NCBI GenBank assembly: GCA_964480705.1
Contig: CAYZPC010000012.1
Location: forward strand, 1 to 34,749
Direction: 5' to 3'
Length of the DNA: 34,749 nucleotides
Source of the DNA: VGJJ01 sp964480705
GTDB lineage: Archaea > Iainarchaeota > Iainarchaeia > Iainarchaeales > VGJJ01
The translations under genes and the position numbers were made by a program. The notes below the pieces were generated by a model. It saw nothing but the letters and a program-made list of their open reading frames with translations, searched no databases and had not been told where the DNA came from. Every line of letters begins with the position of its first letter. Positions within the stretch are counted from its first letter, which is position 1. Positions 7,473-15,546 of the stretch are shown piece after piece.

Positions 7473-7754
7473 TTATGCGCCCATATCTACTTTCTTCATT
7501 CGTTTTGGAATGACGTAGTAGCGCTTGCTTTTACACGTGGGGCATTCCGCCACGAAAGCAGGCTTTTTGGTTTGCTTCTTGACCTTAATCACAAACTTAG
7601 CCTTTCCACCGAATCCGAGCTTGTGCTTGCGGATGTTTCGGCGGGTTCCGATAGCTAATGTTCGGGCTTGGCCGGTTTTGAAAAGTTTGAGTTTTTGTTC
7701 TGTGTGGGCGTTGCACTTCTTACAGTACAATTTCTTCATTTTGGGCATTTTCAT
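7473..7754 (-). CDS. rpl44e: Large-subunit ribosomal protein eL42 (L44e)
   Basis: A 93-residue basic protein with a four-cysteine zinc site: C11-x2-C14 (YCKKC) and C71-x2-C74 (ECPTC). Between them lies the GFGGK stretch and the KQTKK basic segment characteristic of L44e. This protein sits near the E site of archaeal and eukaryotic large ribosomal subunits and is absent from bacteria, so it is a strong marker of archaeal origin. In-frame ATGs occur at 7754, 7748 and 7739. A box CACTTAAAAAG (7790-7800) places the transcript start near 7769, compatible with the first or second. eS27 often follows in archaea but is not seen here. Confidence 0.93.
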   Translation of the reverse strand: MKMPKMKKLYCKKCNAHTEQKLKLFKTGQARTLAIGTRRNIRKHKLGFGGKAKFVIKVKKQTKKPAFVAECPTCKSKRYYVIPKRMKKVDMGA

Positions 7755-7933
7755 GGAGAATCACTTTACATAGAAAAACGCGTGGAAAACACTTAAAAAG
7801 CAACCTTTTTCAACGGCTAATTGCCCGGAATGGCGGGGTGGGAAAGGGTATACTTCCCCGCATGGGATGGCCTTAAAAACGAGAAAAACGTCCATTTCGA
7901 GAGTGGGAGACCCCTATTGCGGGTGGGTTGGAC

Positions 7934-8701
7934 ATGTTATCATCGATTATTCGTGCCCCGAGCGCGATGCTGAAGCACGTGAACGTGTATGGGATTCTCC
8001 TCATTCTCACGGCTATTCACGGAACGACTTACTTTCTGAACGGGGATGTGCTACTCTTATTCACGAATGGGAGTGCAGGGGCACTGCTCTTTTCTCCCGA
8101 TATTGCACTCCAAGCCCGTGCCGTTGGACTCCTTTTGTTGAGTTTAATTATTTCACTCTATAGTTTAGGCCTCGTTTCACGCACGATGCGTGGAAAAACA
8201 AACACATCTCCTGCTAGCGTATCATTATTTTTCGCGTGCGTGGCATTCGCCATTTTAGTCGTGGCCGCGGTGTTAGGATTGTATGTCGTACTGAGTGCCG
8301 TGCAAACACTCTCCGCAAGCGGGGGAGTCGCAACATTGTTGGCTGTGGTGTTATCCATCATTCTCGCGCTGGGAATTAGTGTGTCCATGGTAAAATTTTC
8401 GTTTGCCCCTTCGTATGTGGGAATGGGGTTCCTTCCCAAAGAAGCATTGGCACAATCCTGGCACGCGACGCGAGGAAAACTGTTGCACACCATCATTTTA
8501 CTTTTTGCCATTCTCCTCGTGACGGGACTCATTCAAGGAGTAATTGATTTACTCACCGAAAACATGAATGATGATTCCATTATCGCGGCTATTTCATTTG
8601 TGGGGTCAGCCGTAGGATTATTTTATTCGGGAACCGTACTCGCATTAGGTGCACCGGACGCGGGAACTATTTCTGCGCCGCGAAAACATGGAAAAAAATG
8701 A
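7934..8701 (+). CDS. Polytopic membrane protein of unknown function
   Basis: A 255-residue protein with about six hydrophobic segments, at roughly 15-35, 55-80, 95-118, 125-148, 180-200 and 212-235, and a short basic tail. The layout resembles the DUF4013-like and glycerophosphodiesterase-membrane-domain-like proteins common in archaea. No catalytic residues are evident. A TTG start two codons earlier is possible, but I chose the ATG at 7934 because a GGTGGG stretch lies just upstream. A box CCTTAAAAAC (7871-7880) is a likely promoter. The SMC-like gene follows after 12 bases, so the two are probably co-transcribed. Confidence 0.65.
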   Translation: MLSSIIRAPSAMLKHVNVYGILLILTAIHGTTYFLNGDVLLLFTNGSAGALLFSPDIALQARAVGLLLLSLIISLYSLGLVSRTMRGKTNTSPASVSLFFACVAFAILVVAAVLGLYVVLSAVQTLSASGGVATLLAVVLSIILALGISVSMVKFSFAPSYVGMGFLPKEALAQSWHATRGKLLHTIILLFAILLVTGLIQGVIDLLTENMNDDSIIAAISFVGSAVGLFYSGTVLALGAPDAGTISAPRKHGKK

Positions 8702-8713
8702 GGATGAACATGC

Positions 8714-11713
8714 ATGAATAACCAAACCATTCCCACGCTCACCCTCACCAAATTGCGCATGAAGAATTTCAAGTCATTCAAGAATGCCAGTATTCCGTTT
8801 GGAAGAGGATTTACCGCAATTGCTGGAGCCAATGGAAGCGGAAAAAGCAACATCATGGATGCCGTATTGTTTGCGCTGGGAGAAACCAGCTTGAAATCCA
8901 TCCGCGCCTCACGATTAACGGACTTGGTGCACAGCGGCGCGCCCGCGGGAGAAAATTACGCCGTAGTAAACCTCACTCTCGAAGGAGAAAAAAACACGTA
9001 TGAAATTTCACGCACGATTGATAAGCAAGGAAAGTCCGTGTATCGATTGAATGAGAAGCGTGTAACGTTGAGTGAAGTGCAAAACTTGTTGCATGAGTTG
9101 GGATTGCGCGTGGATGGACACAACCTCGTCTCGCAGGGAGATCTCATGCGAATCATTGACATGAACCCCATTGAGCGAAGGGAACTCATTGATGAGGTTG
9201 CAGGACTGCAAGAGTTTGAAGAAAAAAAAAATGAAGCCGTGAAAGATTTGGATAAAGTAGACCGAAAAATAAAGGATGTTACGATTGTCCTGAATGAACG
9301 AATGGCAATCATTGAACAACTGGGAAAAGAAAGAGATGTTGCAACGAAATTCAAAAAACTCGAAAAAGAATTGAGAGAAACCAAAGCCACTATTTTACAT
9401 ACTGAAGCAAAGGACCTCAATGCCAAGCTCGAAGGATTGGTAGCAAAGCAAGTGGAGCTCATTGGAAAAAAAGATGAAGCCCTCACTAAACAAAAAGAAT
9501 CCCTGCAACTCATTCAGGAAATGGAAAAAGAGTTCACGGAACTCGACCAAAAATTATTAGGAGTAAAATCGCAAGCATTTGAAGGATTAGGAAAGAGCGT
9601 GGAAGAACACAAAGCTGAAATCCGCGTGACGGAAGAGCGAATGAATTATGCGTCTCAACGCTTGGCCGCACTGACGCGAACACTGGAAGAAACTGAACGC
9701 GTCATTGCACACGCCACGCAGGGAATTCAGAAAGCGGAAGCGGACTCTGCTCAATTGAAAGAAAAATTTGCTGAAATTGAAGGAAAAATTTCTCCCCTGC
9801 GAAAAAAACAAGCCGAATCACTCACCAAAAAAGTGGAATTGCTGGATGAATCGCAGAAAGTTGAAAAGGAACTTAACGCGGCCCGCGATGCGGTATCGCA
9901 TACACGCGAAAAGATTGCCCATGTGACGGCAACTATGGAGAATATTCGAAAATCCAATGAGATGGCTGCCCTCATGAAAGAGCGGTGGGATGCTCAACTG
10001 GTTCGCGTTAAGGAAGAAATCGCCCTGCTCAAGAAAGACGTGGATGAATTAGAAAAATTGAAGAAAAAATATCCCAATTTTGCAGCTGCTAGAGAAAAAA
10101 TTAATCACGCGTTGAATGAAATAGACCAGCACGTGGCAGAGCATCATGGAAAAATTTACGCACATACGGAAAGTTTGACTCAACTCAGCAAGACAAAGAG
10201 CCACTGCCCCATTTGCGAACGCGAGTTGAAAGAAGAGCACAAAAAAGAACTCACCAAACAGAAGCAAGATGCGATTGCGGATGCCAAAAAGCACACGCAG
10301 AAATGGGAGAGCGAAAAAAAGAAACTCCATGAGGAGTGGGAAGAACTGCACCGCGCGGAAGCCCTTTTGACACGCTTGCTGCACAGTCAATCAAAACTCG
10401 ATGAAGTGACACAGCGCCAAAAAACAATCGAGCATGAGTTAGGGAACATGCAGAAGAATGAGAAGGGAGAAAGTAAGGAAGCATTGCTGAAAGAAAAATT
10501 GGAATGGGAGACCAAACTTATTGAGGAAAAGAAAAAAGTGGACGTGTTTGAGTTGAAGCTCAGCAAACTCCGCGATGCGCTCAATCAAACAACCATGGAC
10601 CAGACGCTCAATTCGCTGAATGAAGAAAAATCCCGCGTTGAGCGCGAAATGTTCCAATATCAAACCCAAAAAAGCGTGCATGAGAATGCCATTGCAACGG
10701 CTCACGCGCGAGCGAAGCAAGTGAAAGAAGATGAGAAGCAGATTAAGGACACACTCAAAAATGAAGAAAAGAAGCGCGATGAATTAGCCAAAACACTCAA
10801 AACAGCGGAAGCGGAATATGAGAAAGTGCTGAGCGCCAACCAGGCATTGCTGCATAAGCGCGATAAGGTGCAGCAGAAAATTACTACCGAACGTGAAAAA
10901 GAACGCGCCTGGCAAGAGAAATCATTCCGAATCGAAGGACAGGTGTCTGAAATCAAGATTGAACAATCCAAATACGATACGCGACTGCTGGATGTGAAAG
11001 AAGAATTGAAGAATTTCGACGGCGTGAAAACGCTTGATGTGGAAGACGTGATGAGTTTGAAGAAGCGCGTGCCCGTGATTGAACACGAGATTCGACAACT
11101 CGGAACAGTAAACATGAAAGCGCTGGAAGACTTTGGACAGTATGAAAAAGACGTGCTTGAAATTAAACAAAAGGCTGAAACACTGGATGTGGAACGATTA
11201 GCCGTGCTGGATTTGATTAGCAGCATTGACGCGAACCGAAATGAAACGTTCATGGAGACGTTCAATAAGATTAATGAAAACTTCAACAAAATCTACACGG
11301 GATTTTTTGATGGAACGGCTAAACTAGAAGTCACCGACCCCACTAAACCATTGGAATCCGGACTCCTCATTGAAGCCAAGCACGGCTTAGAAAAGAGTCT
11401 GAAAAACATCGATTCCATGTCCGGAGGAGAAAAATCCCTTACTTCCCTAGCGTTCATTTTTGCCATCCAACTGTATGAGCCTGCGCCCTTCTATTTCTTT
11501 GATGAAGTGGATGCCGCGCTGGATATGAATAACTCGCGAAAAATTGGTGCGCTGATTAAAGAAATGTCCAAATCCTCGCAGTTCATTTCTATTACGCATA
11601 ATGATAGTATTGTGAAAGTCGCTGACCAAATTGTGGGAGTGGCAAAAAGCAGCAATAATTCATCGGTTATTGGCCTGCGCTCCGCGCCGGATGTGCAGGT
11701 TACTTCATCCTAA
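8714..11713 (+). CDS. SMC-like chromosome ATPase with a Rad50-type zinc hook
   Basis: A 999-residue protein. The N-terminal half-head carries Walker A GANGSGKSN (about residues 36-44) and the SMC-type segment VSQGDLMRIIDMNPIERREL. A long coiled coil runs to about 490. At C498-P-I-C501, almost exactly the midpoint, sits a CPxC hook in a Rad50-like context (SHCPICERELKEEHKKEL). A second coiled coil then returns to a C-terminal half-head with signature MSGGEKSLTSLAF and Walker B FYFFDEVDAALD, both SMC-type. The SMC hinge domain of about 150 residues is missing, which fits the length of 999 against about 1170 for ordinary SMC. It would dimerise through zinc. No kleisin (ScpA), ScpB or Mre11 gene is adjacent. 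Confidence 0.9.
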   Translation: MNNQTIPTLTLTKLRMKNFKSFKNASIPFGRGFTAIAGANGSGKSNIMDAVLFALGETSLKSIRASRLTDLVHSGAPAGENYAVVNLTLEGEKNTYEISRTIDKQGKSVYRLNEKRVTLSEVQNLLHELGLRVDGHNLVSQGDLMRIIDMNPIERRELIDEVAGLQEFEEKKNEAVKDLDKVDRKIKDVTIVLNERMAIIEQLGKERDVATKFKKLEKELRETKATILHTEAKDLNAKLEGLVAKQVELIGKKDEALTKQKESLQLIQEMEKEFTELDQKLLGVKSQAFEGLGKSVEEHKAEIRVTEERMNYASQRLAALTRTLEETERVIAHATQGIQKAEADSAQLKEKFAEIEGKISPLRKKQAESLTKKVELLDESQKVEKELNAARDAVSHTREKIAHVTATMENIRKSNEMAALMKERWDAQLVRVKEEIALLKKDVDELEKLKKKYPNFAAAREKINHALNEIDQHVAEHHGKIYAHTESLTQLSKTKSHCPICERELKEEHKKELTKQKQDAIADAKKHTQKWESEKKKLHEEWEELHRAEALLTRLLHSQSKLDEVTQRQKTIEHELGNMQKNEKGESKEALLKEKLEWETKLIEEKKKVDVFELKLSKLRDALNQTTMDQTLNSLNEEKSRVEREMFQYQTQKSVHENAIATAHARAKQVKEDEKQIKDTLKNEEKKRDELAKTLKTAEAEYEKVLSANQALLHKRDKVQQKITTEREKERAWQEKSFRIEGQVSEIKIEQSKYDTRLLDVKEELKNFDGVKTLDVEDVMSLKKRVPVIEHEIRQLGTVNMKALEDFGQYEKDVLEIKQKAETLDVERLAVLDLISSIDANRNETFMETFNKINENFNKIYTGFFDGTAKLEVTDPTKPLESGLLIEAKHGLEKSLKNIDSMSGGEKSLTSLAFIFAIQLYEPAPFYFFDEVDAALDMNNSRKIGALIKEMSKSSQFISITHNDSIVKVADQIVGVAKSSNNSSVIGLRSAPDVQVTSS

Positions 11714-11725
11714 ATAGGGTTGCCG

Positions 11726-11752
11726 TTTTTTTTTTTTTTTTTTTTTTTTTTT
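11726..11752 (+). terminator. 27-base T homopolymer between convergent genes
   Basis: An unbroken run of 27 T residues starts 12 bases after the stop of the SMC-like gene and touches the stop codon of the convergent membrane-protein gene. It would be a very strong T-rich terminator for the SMC transcript. A homopolymer this long may also vary in length between cells or be mis-assembled. Confidence 0.6.
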
Positions 11753-12515
11753 ATGCTTTCAATCGGCGAATATTCTGAATATCCTCTTGAATGGTTTCAT
11801 CCTTTTTCCCGGATTTAATTTTCCGCGCTAAATGATTTTCCATTTCCGTTTTGTGGGTATTCCACTCTTTCTCTAAATCATCCTCGCCCATTTCATCTTG
11901 CTTAACCGCGGGATTTTTTTTCGTTTTCGCGTTGAACGTATTTTTTTTCACAGTAGAATTTCCGCTGGTGTTATTTTTCCACAACTCGCGGAAGCGGCCG
12001 TTGTAAAATGTGCGCCGGTTGAAAAATAACCACGCAAACAGGGCAAGGAATTGAATGCCGTACGCGATTCCCTCATACGGCTGCTCTCCAGGAGCCAGGC
12101 AGCACGTGGAGAGAATAGCGTTTGAGTCCCCAAAATGAAAACGCAATTGGACGGGGTGGTTGATGAGGAGAATATGCACAAACTCATGCACGAGACCAGA
12201 AAACAAGAGGCCGGCTAATGAGACGTTGATGAATGTGCGGTATGAAAAGCGAGAATTTTCCCCCGAAAGAACTTTGGTGAAAAGGAAACCCATCACGAGC
12301 AAGAGTGCGAGGAATAGCGCATACACGAAGGGGCTTTGAACAACCTCTCCAGTGGAAGAGGGTTTGTATGCGGCGGTGGCGACGTAAATTCCGAGTGTAA
12401 TGGAAACAAGGATGGCCACGAGTAAGAGGGTAAAGGCCACGCTGCGGTGCTGCATGCATAGGGCAATTTTTTGGCGAATATAAAGCGGACTTTTACGTGT
12501 TTTTGTAAAAAACAT
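11751..12515 (-). CDS. Membrane protein with HExxH metalloprotease-like motif
   Basis: A 254-residue protein with hydrophobic segments at about 27-50, 61-82, 96-118 and 145-166, then a long charged, Lys- and Glu-rich tail (about 175-254). HEFVH at 110-114 lies inside the third hydrophobic segment. A Glu-rich PGEQPYEG stretch before the fourth could give a third metal ligand. A zinc site within a membrane helix recalls site-2-type (M50) and related membrane peptidases, but the usual M50 NPDG motif is not seen, so the assignment is tentative. The ATG lies 26 bases from the TATA box shared with the divergent RecJ-like gene. The stop codon abuts the 27-T run. Confidence 0.6.
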   Translation of the reverse strand: MFFTKTRKSPLYIRQKIALCMQHRSVAFTLLLVAILVSITLGIYVATAAYKPSSTGEVVQSPFVYALFLALLLVMGFLFTKVLSGENSRFSYRTFINVSLAGLLFSGLVHEFVHILLINHPVQLRFHFGDSNAILSTCCLAPGEQPYEGIAYGIQFLALFAWLFFNRRTFYNGRFRELWKNNTSGNSTVKKNTFNAKTKKNPAVKQDEMGEDDLEKEWNTHKTEMENHLARKIKSGKKDETIQEDIQNIRRLKA

Positions 12516-12563
12516 CGGAACTCTGCCTGGCCAACCCTTAAAAGTGACTTTTACGTGTTTTTG
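12488..12563 (+). repeat. 18-base direct repeat pair flanking the divergent promoter
   Basis: GACTTTTACGTGTTTTTG occurs at 12488-12505 and again, identical, at 12546-12563, 58 bases apart. The first copy is within the opening codons of the minus-strand gene. The second lies between the TATA box and the RecJ-like start. Confidence 0.8.
12537..12545. promoter_or_regulatory. Shared TATA box for two divergent leaderless genes
   Basis: CCTTAAAAGT is the only good A/T box in this 50-base divergent gap. Its centre is about 26 bases from the minus-strand ATG at 12515 and about 25 bases from the plus-strand ATG at 12566. It could therefore direct leaderless transcripts both ways. Confidence 0.5.
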
Positions 12564-12565
12564 GA

Positions 12566-14023
12566 ATGGGCGGCAGCATGCTGGAGATGAACACCCTCGT
12601 CTCCCCGGAAGAGCGAGGAGAAGCGGTAAAAGCGCTTTTTGAACGCATCCAAACGTGTGCGGAAAAGCTGCGCGTGTTAGATAAAGCGGTGGTGGTCACG
12701 CACCATGATTGCGATGGATTAACGAGCGGGAGCATCATCACCAAAGCCCTGCGCGGAGAAGGGGTGAATGTCTCCACGATTACGCTCAAGCAATTGTATT
12801 CCGAAGATGTGCAACGGCTGAAAAATATGCACGCGCCCATTATTTTCACGGACTTTGGCTCGAGCTACATTCCCTTGCTGAAGAGCGAACTCGAGCAGGA
12901 CTTTTATGTGATTGACCACCACCAGCGCGGCGCGGGAGAACATGATGGCCACTTGAATCCCATGGAATTTGGTTTGGATGGCGGAACGGAGATTTCGAGT
13001 GCGGGAATTGCCTATTACACGGGAAAGGCAATTTCTCCCAAAAATGTCACCATGGCCTCGATTGGGGTGGTGGGTGCGGTGGGGGATATGCAGGATTCTC
13101 GCTCCAATGGTTTGATTGGACTCAATAAGCAGATGGTGCAAGAGGGCGTGGACGCGGGCGTGTTGAATGTGAAAACGGATTTGCGTTTGTATGGACGAAT
13201 TTCGCGCCCGCTGGCGCAGTATCTTACATTCTCCACGAGTCCCATATTGCCGGGACTCACCGCGAACAAGGATGCGTGCATGCGTTTCCTCGAAAATTTG
13301 GATTTGCGCCTGCAAGATGAATCGGGAAAGTGGCGCGCGTATGAAGATTTGGATTCACACGAGAAAAAAATTCTCTCCACTGCCATATTAATGCATTTGC
13401 ATGAACACAACACTCCTGAATGGAAACTAAACGAGATGATTGGAGATGTGTACACGCTCACGCGCGAAAATCCCTACTCTCCGTTGCGCGACGCGAAGGA
13501 ATTTTCGACCGTGTTAAATGCATGCGGGAGAAATGGTCAATCTACGATTGGTTTTAATGTGTGCTTGGGCGACCGCGATGATCAGTATGCGCGCGCCATG
13601 GGATTGTTGCAAGAGCATCGCCGCAATTTAGCGGAAGGAATTCAACTCATGCAGCGCGAAGGGTTGCGCGAGTATAAAAATTTCTATTTCTTTGATGCTG
13701 AAAACAAAATCAAGGATTCAATTGTGGGGATTGTCGCAGGAATGTTGTATGGGAGCGGGGGCGTAAACACGGACAAACCCATTGTAGCGTTTTCGCGGCA
13801 TGAGGATGGGAGCATCAAAGTCTCGGCGCGCGCTACGAGTGAACTCGTTCGAAAGGGAGTGAATTTAGGTTTAGCGCTTAAGGAAGCGTGCACCGAATTA
13901 GGCAAAACAGCCGAAGGAGGAGGGCATCGCATTGCGGCCGGGTGCCGGTTGGAAGTAGAGCAGGCGACAGACTTTCTCCCCTTATTTGATACTAAACTTG
14001 GAATGCAAATGCATTTGACATAA
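12566..14023 (+). CDS. Archaeal RecJ-like DHH-family nuclease
   Basis: A 485-residue DHH/DHHA1 phosphoesterase. Visible motifs are THHDCDG (H46, H47, D48, D50), TDFG (D96), DHHQ (D117, H118, H119), a GAVGDMQD segment, and the C-terminal GGGHRIAAG of the DHHA1 domain that grips the nucleic-acid substrate. Together these give the two-metal catalytic centre of RecJ. Archaeal members include GAN, the GINS-associated nuclease of the replisome, and related RNA or DNA exonucleases. Which subtype this is cannot be told from sequence alone. The start fits a leaderless transcript from the box at 12537-12545. It diverges from the HExxH protein. Confidence 0.88.
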   Translation: MGGSMLEMNTLVSPEERGEAVKALFERIQTCAEKLRVLDKAVVVTHHDCDGLTSGSIITKALRGEGVNVSTITLKQLYSEDVQRLKNMHAPIIFTDFGSSYIPLLKSELEQDFYVIDHHQRGAGEHDGHLNPMEFGLDGGTEISSAGIAYYTGKAISPKNVTMASIGVVGAVGDMQDSRSNGLIGLNKQMVQEGVDAGVLNVKTDLRLYGRISRPLAQYLTFSTSPILPGLTANKDACMRFLENLDLRLQDESGKWRAYEDLDSHEKKILSTAILMHLHEHNTPEWKLNEMIGDVYTLTRENPYSPLRDAKEFSTVLNACGRNGQSTIGFNVCLGDRDDQYARAMGLLQEHRRNLAEGIQLMQREGLREYKNFYFFDAENKIKDSIVGIVAGMLYGSGGVNTDKPIVAFSRHEDGSIKVSARATSELVRKGVNLGLALKEACTELGKTAEGGGHRIAAGCRLEVEQATDFLPLFDTKLGMQMHLT

Positions 14024-14093
14024 CACCGTCGTGATTCAATCGGTAACCTTTGTAAAGCGGGGAGTTTAAATAACTCAAAAACGAATAGCTGGA

Positions 14094-14618
14094 ATGACGC
14101 GCCTTTTGCTTGTATTATTTTTCTTCTCAGGAATAGTTTCCCTGGTCGCGGCTCAATCATTCAACGCGGGAAATTTTTTAGACAATGCGTTTGAGGAAAA
14201 TGGCACGCTCACCCCCGACATGCAGGCGCAACTTGGTTTTGCTTCGCAGCAATTTCAAGAACTTCCTTCTCCCATTCAAGCCATTTTTGGAAACCAACGC
14301 ATTGCGGTGCAATTTACGCGAAACAATGGAACCGTTGAAAATTTGGGAGTGGTGCTGACCAATAATACGATTACTTCTTTCACGCGCTACCCTCCAGCTA
14401 ATGCCACTATGAATGTGAGCACGGATGAAGAAACAGCGATGCGCATTGCGTCCAGCGGAAACATTTCAGAAGCCATTGTAGAAGCGGTGAATGCGGGTGA
14501 ACTGCAATACGATGCTACTCCCGGAGGCGGAGGAGAATTTGCCGTATTCATGGCCAACATCACGGTGTGGTTGGCTACGATCATGAATGCTATTCTATCT
14601 ATTTTTGGAATGAGCTAA
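14094..14618 (+). CDS. Small secreted or membrane-anchored protein, unknown
   Basis: A 174-residue protein. Residues 1-20 form a clear signal peptide with a hydrophobic core and a VAA-Q cleavage-like site. The body has several Asn-x-Ser/Thr sequons (for example NGT, NAT, NVS, NIS), consistent with N-glycosylation outside the cell. A C-terminal hydrophobic helix at about 148-172 could anchor it in the membrane. No family is recognised. A box TTTAAATA at 14065-14072 is centred about 26 bases before the ATG, giving a leaderless start. A 13-T run at 14623-14635 follows as a probable terminator. Confidence 0.7.
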   Translation: MTRLLLVLFFFSGIVSLVAAQSFNAGNFLDNAFEENGTLTPDMQAQLGFASQQFQELPSPIQAIFGNQRIAVQFTRNNGTVENLGVVLTNNTITSFTRYPPANATMNVSTDEETAMRIASSGNISEAIVEAVNAGELQYDATPGGGGEFAVFMANITVWLATIMNAILSIFGMS

Positions 14619-14622
14619 ATCA

Positions 14623-14635
14623 TTTTTTTTTTTTT
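14623..14635 (+). terminator. 13-T run after secreted-protein gene
   Basis: A run of 13 T residues starts four bases after the stop codon and lies between two convergent genes. This is a typical archaeal terminator position. Confidence 0.55.
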
Positions 14636-14641
14636 ACACGT

Positions 14642-15529
14642 TTACACGGTGTGCGTGGCGAATGCAGTCCACCCGCGCGCGCGAAAGGGTTCAATAATCT
14701 GCGACGCGGTTTGAGGAGAATCGCACACGCACACGACGGTGGGGCCGGCTCCCGCGAGCATACTCATTTTCACACCCGGCATTTGTCTCAGACCCTCAAT
14801 GAGGGCGAATGGAACCGAATATTCGGGCATGGTCAATGCTTCAAAGACGTTTCCCATTTCTGCAACGACATGATCCACATTCTTTTCTCGAATCGCACTG
14901 CGCATGCGTTCAACAGAAGGGTGTTCGCGCACATTTTTTACATCAAAATTTCCATAAATCCATTTTGTTTTCTGCTCGGGAACTTTTACGGGAGGAACAA
15001 TGAACGCGAGTTCCAAACGCGGACATGATTCAATGGGTTCGATTATTTCCCCTCTTCCTCGGGCAATAGCCGTGCCACCTTCTATAAAAAAAGCATCATC
15101 GGAACCAATTTTTCCAGCTAATTCTTTGAGCACATTTTTGGACAGATTCAAATTCCACATCGAATTCAATCCTTTCAACACTGCCGCCGCATTCGAGCTG
15201 CCCCCGCCTAATCCTCCTGCGGAAGGAATGCGCTTATTGATGGTGATGTGCACTCCCAGAAGATGTTCATCCGGGTGAATCTTTTTCCGCTCTGCCTGCA
15301 TCAGCTGAGCCGCTTTGTAGCAGGAGTTTTTTTCATTCAGGGGAACGGACGCATCATTGCACGCGAGGATTATTTCTCCATGGGAAAGCGTGACAATGGA
15401 AATAGTGTCATGAATCGCCAATTCCTGCATTACCATTTCCACGTCATGATACCCGTCTTCGCGCTTGCGAAGAATATCGAGTACTAAATTAACTTTCGCT
15501 GGAGACGGAAAAACCGTTTGAGGAATCAT
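14642..15529 (-). CDS. ispE: 4-diphosphocytidyl-2-C-methyl-D-erythritol kinase IspE
   Basis: A 295-residue GHMP kinase that phosphorylates CDP-methylerythritol in the fourth MEP step. The N-terminal SPAKVNL holds the catalytic Lys (K12). The ATP-binding glycine loop PSAGGLGGGSSNAA is at 102-115. GSDDAFFI places the catalytic Asp at D144. GAGPTVVCV near residues 260-270 is GHMP motif 3. Bacterial IspE has GLGGGSSDAA, and the Asn here is a mild change. Length matches the bacterial family (about 285). It lies 17 bases downstream of ispH in the same direction and is probably co-transcribed with it. Confidence 0.93.
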   Translation of the reverse strand: MIPQTVFPSPAKVNLVLDILRKREDGYHDVEMVMQELAIHDTISIVTLSHGEIILACNDASVPLNEKNSCYKAAQLMQAERKKIHPDEHLLGVHITINKRIPSAGGLGGGSSNAAAVLKGLNSMWNLNLSKNVLKELAGKIGSDDAFFIEGGTAIARGRGEIIEPIESCPRLELAFIVPPVKVPEQKTKWIYGNFDVKNVREHPSVERMRSAIREKNVDHVVAEMGNVFEALTMPEYSVPFALIEGLRQMPGVKMSMLAGAGPTVVCVCDSPQTASQIIEPFRARGWTAFATHTV

Positions 15530-15546
15530 TCTGCTCGCCGCCCGCT

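Noticed and set aside
8714..11713. Plain Rad50 assignment because of the zinc hook
   Set aside because: Both half-heads carry SMC-type signatures, and no Mre11 gene is adjacent, so it is called a hook-bearing SMC-like protein.
12719..13315. Minus-strand open frame inside the RecJ-like gene
   Set aside because: Antisense shadow; the product is Arg-, His- and Ile-rich without any family features.
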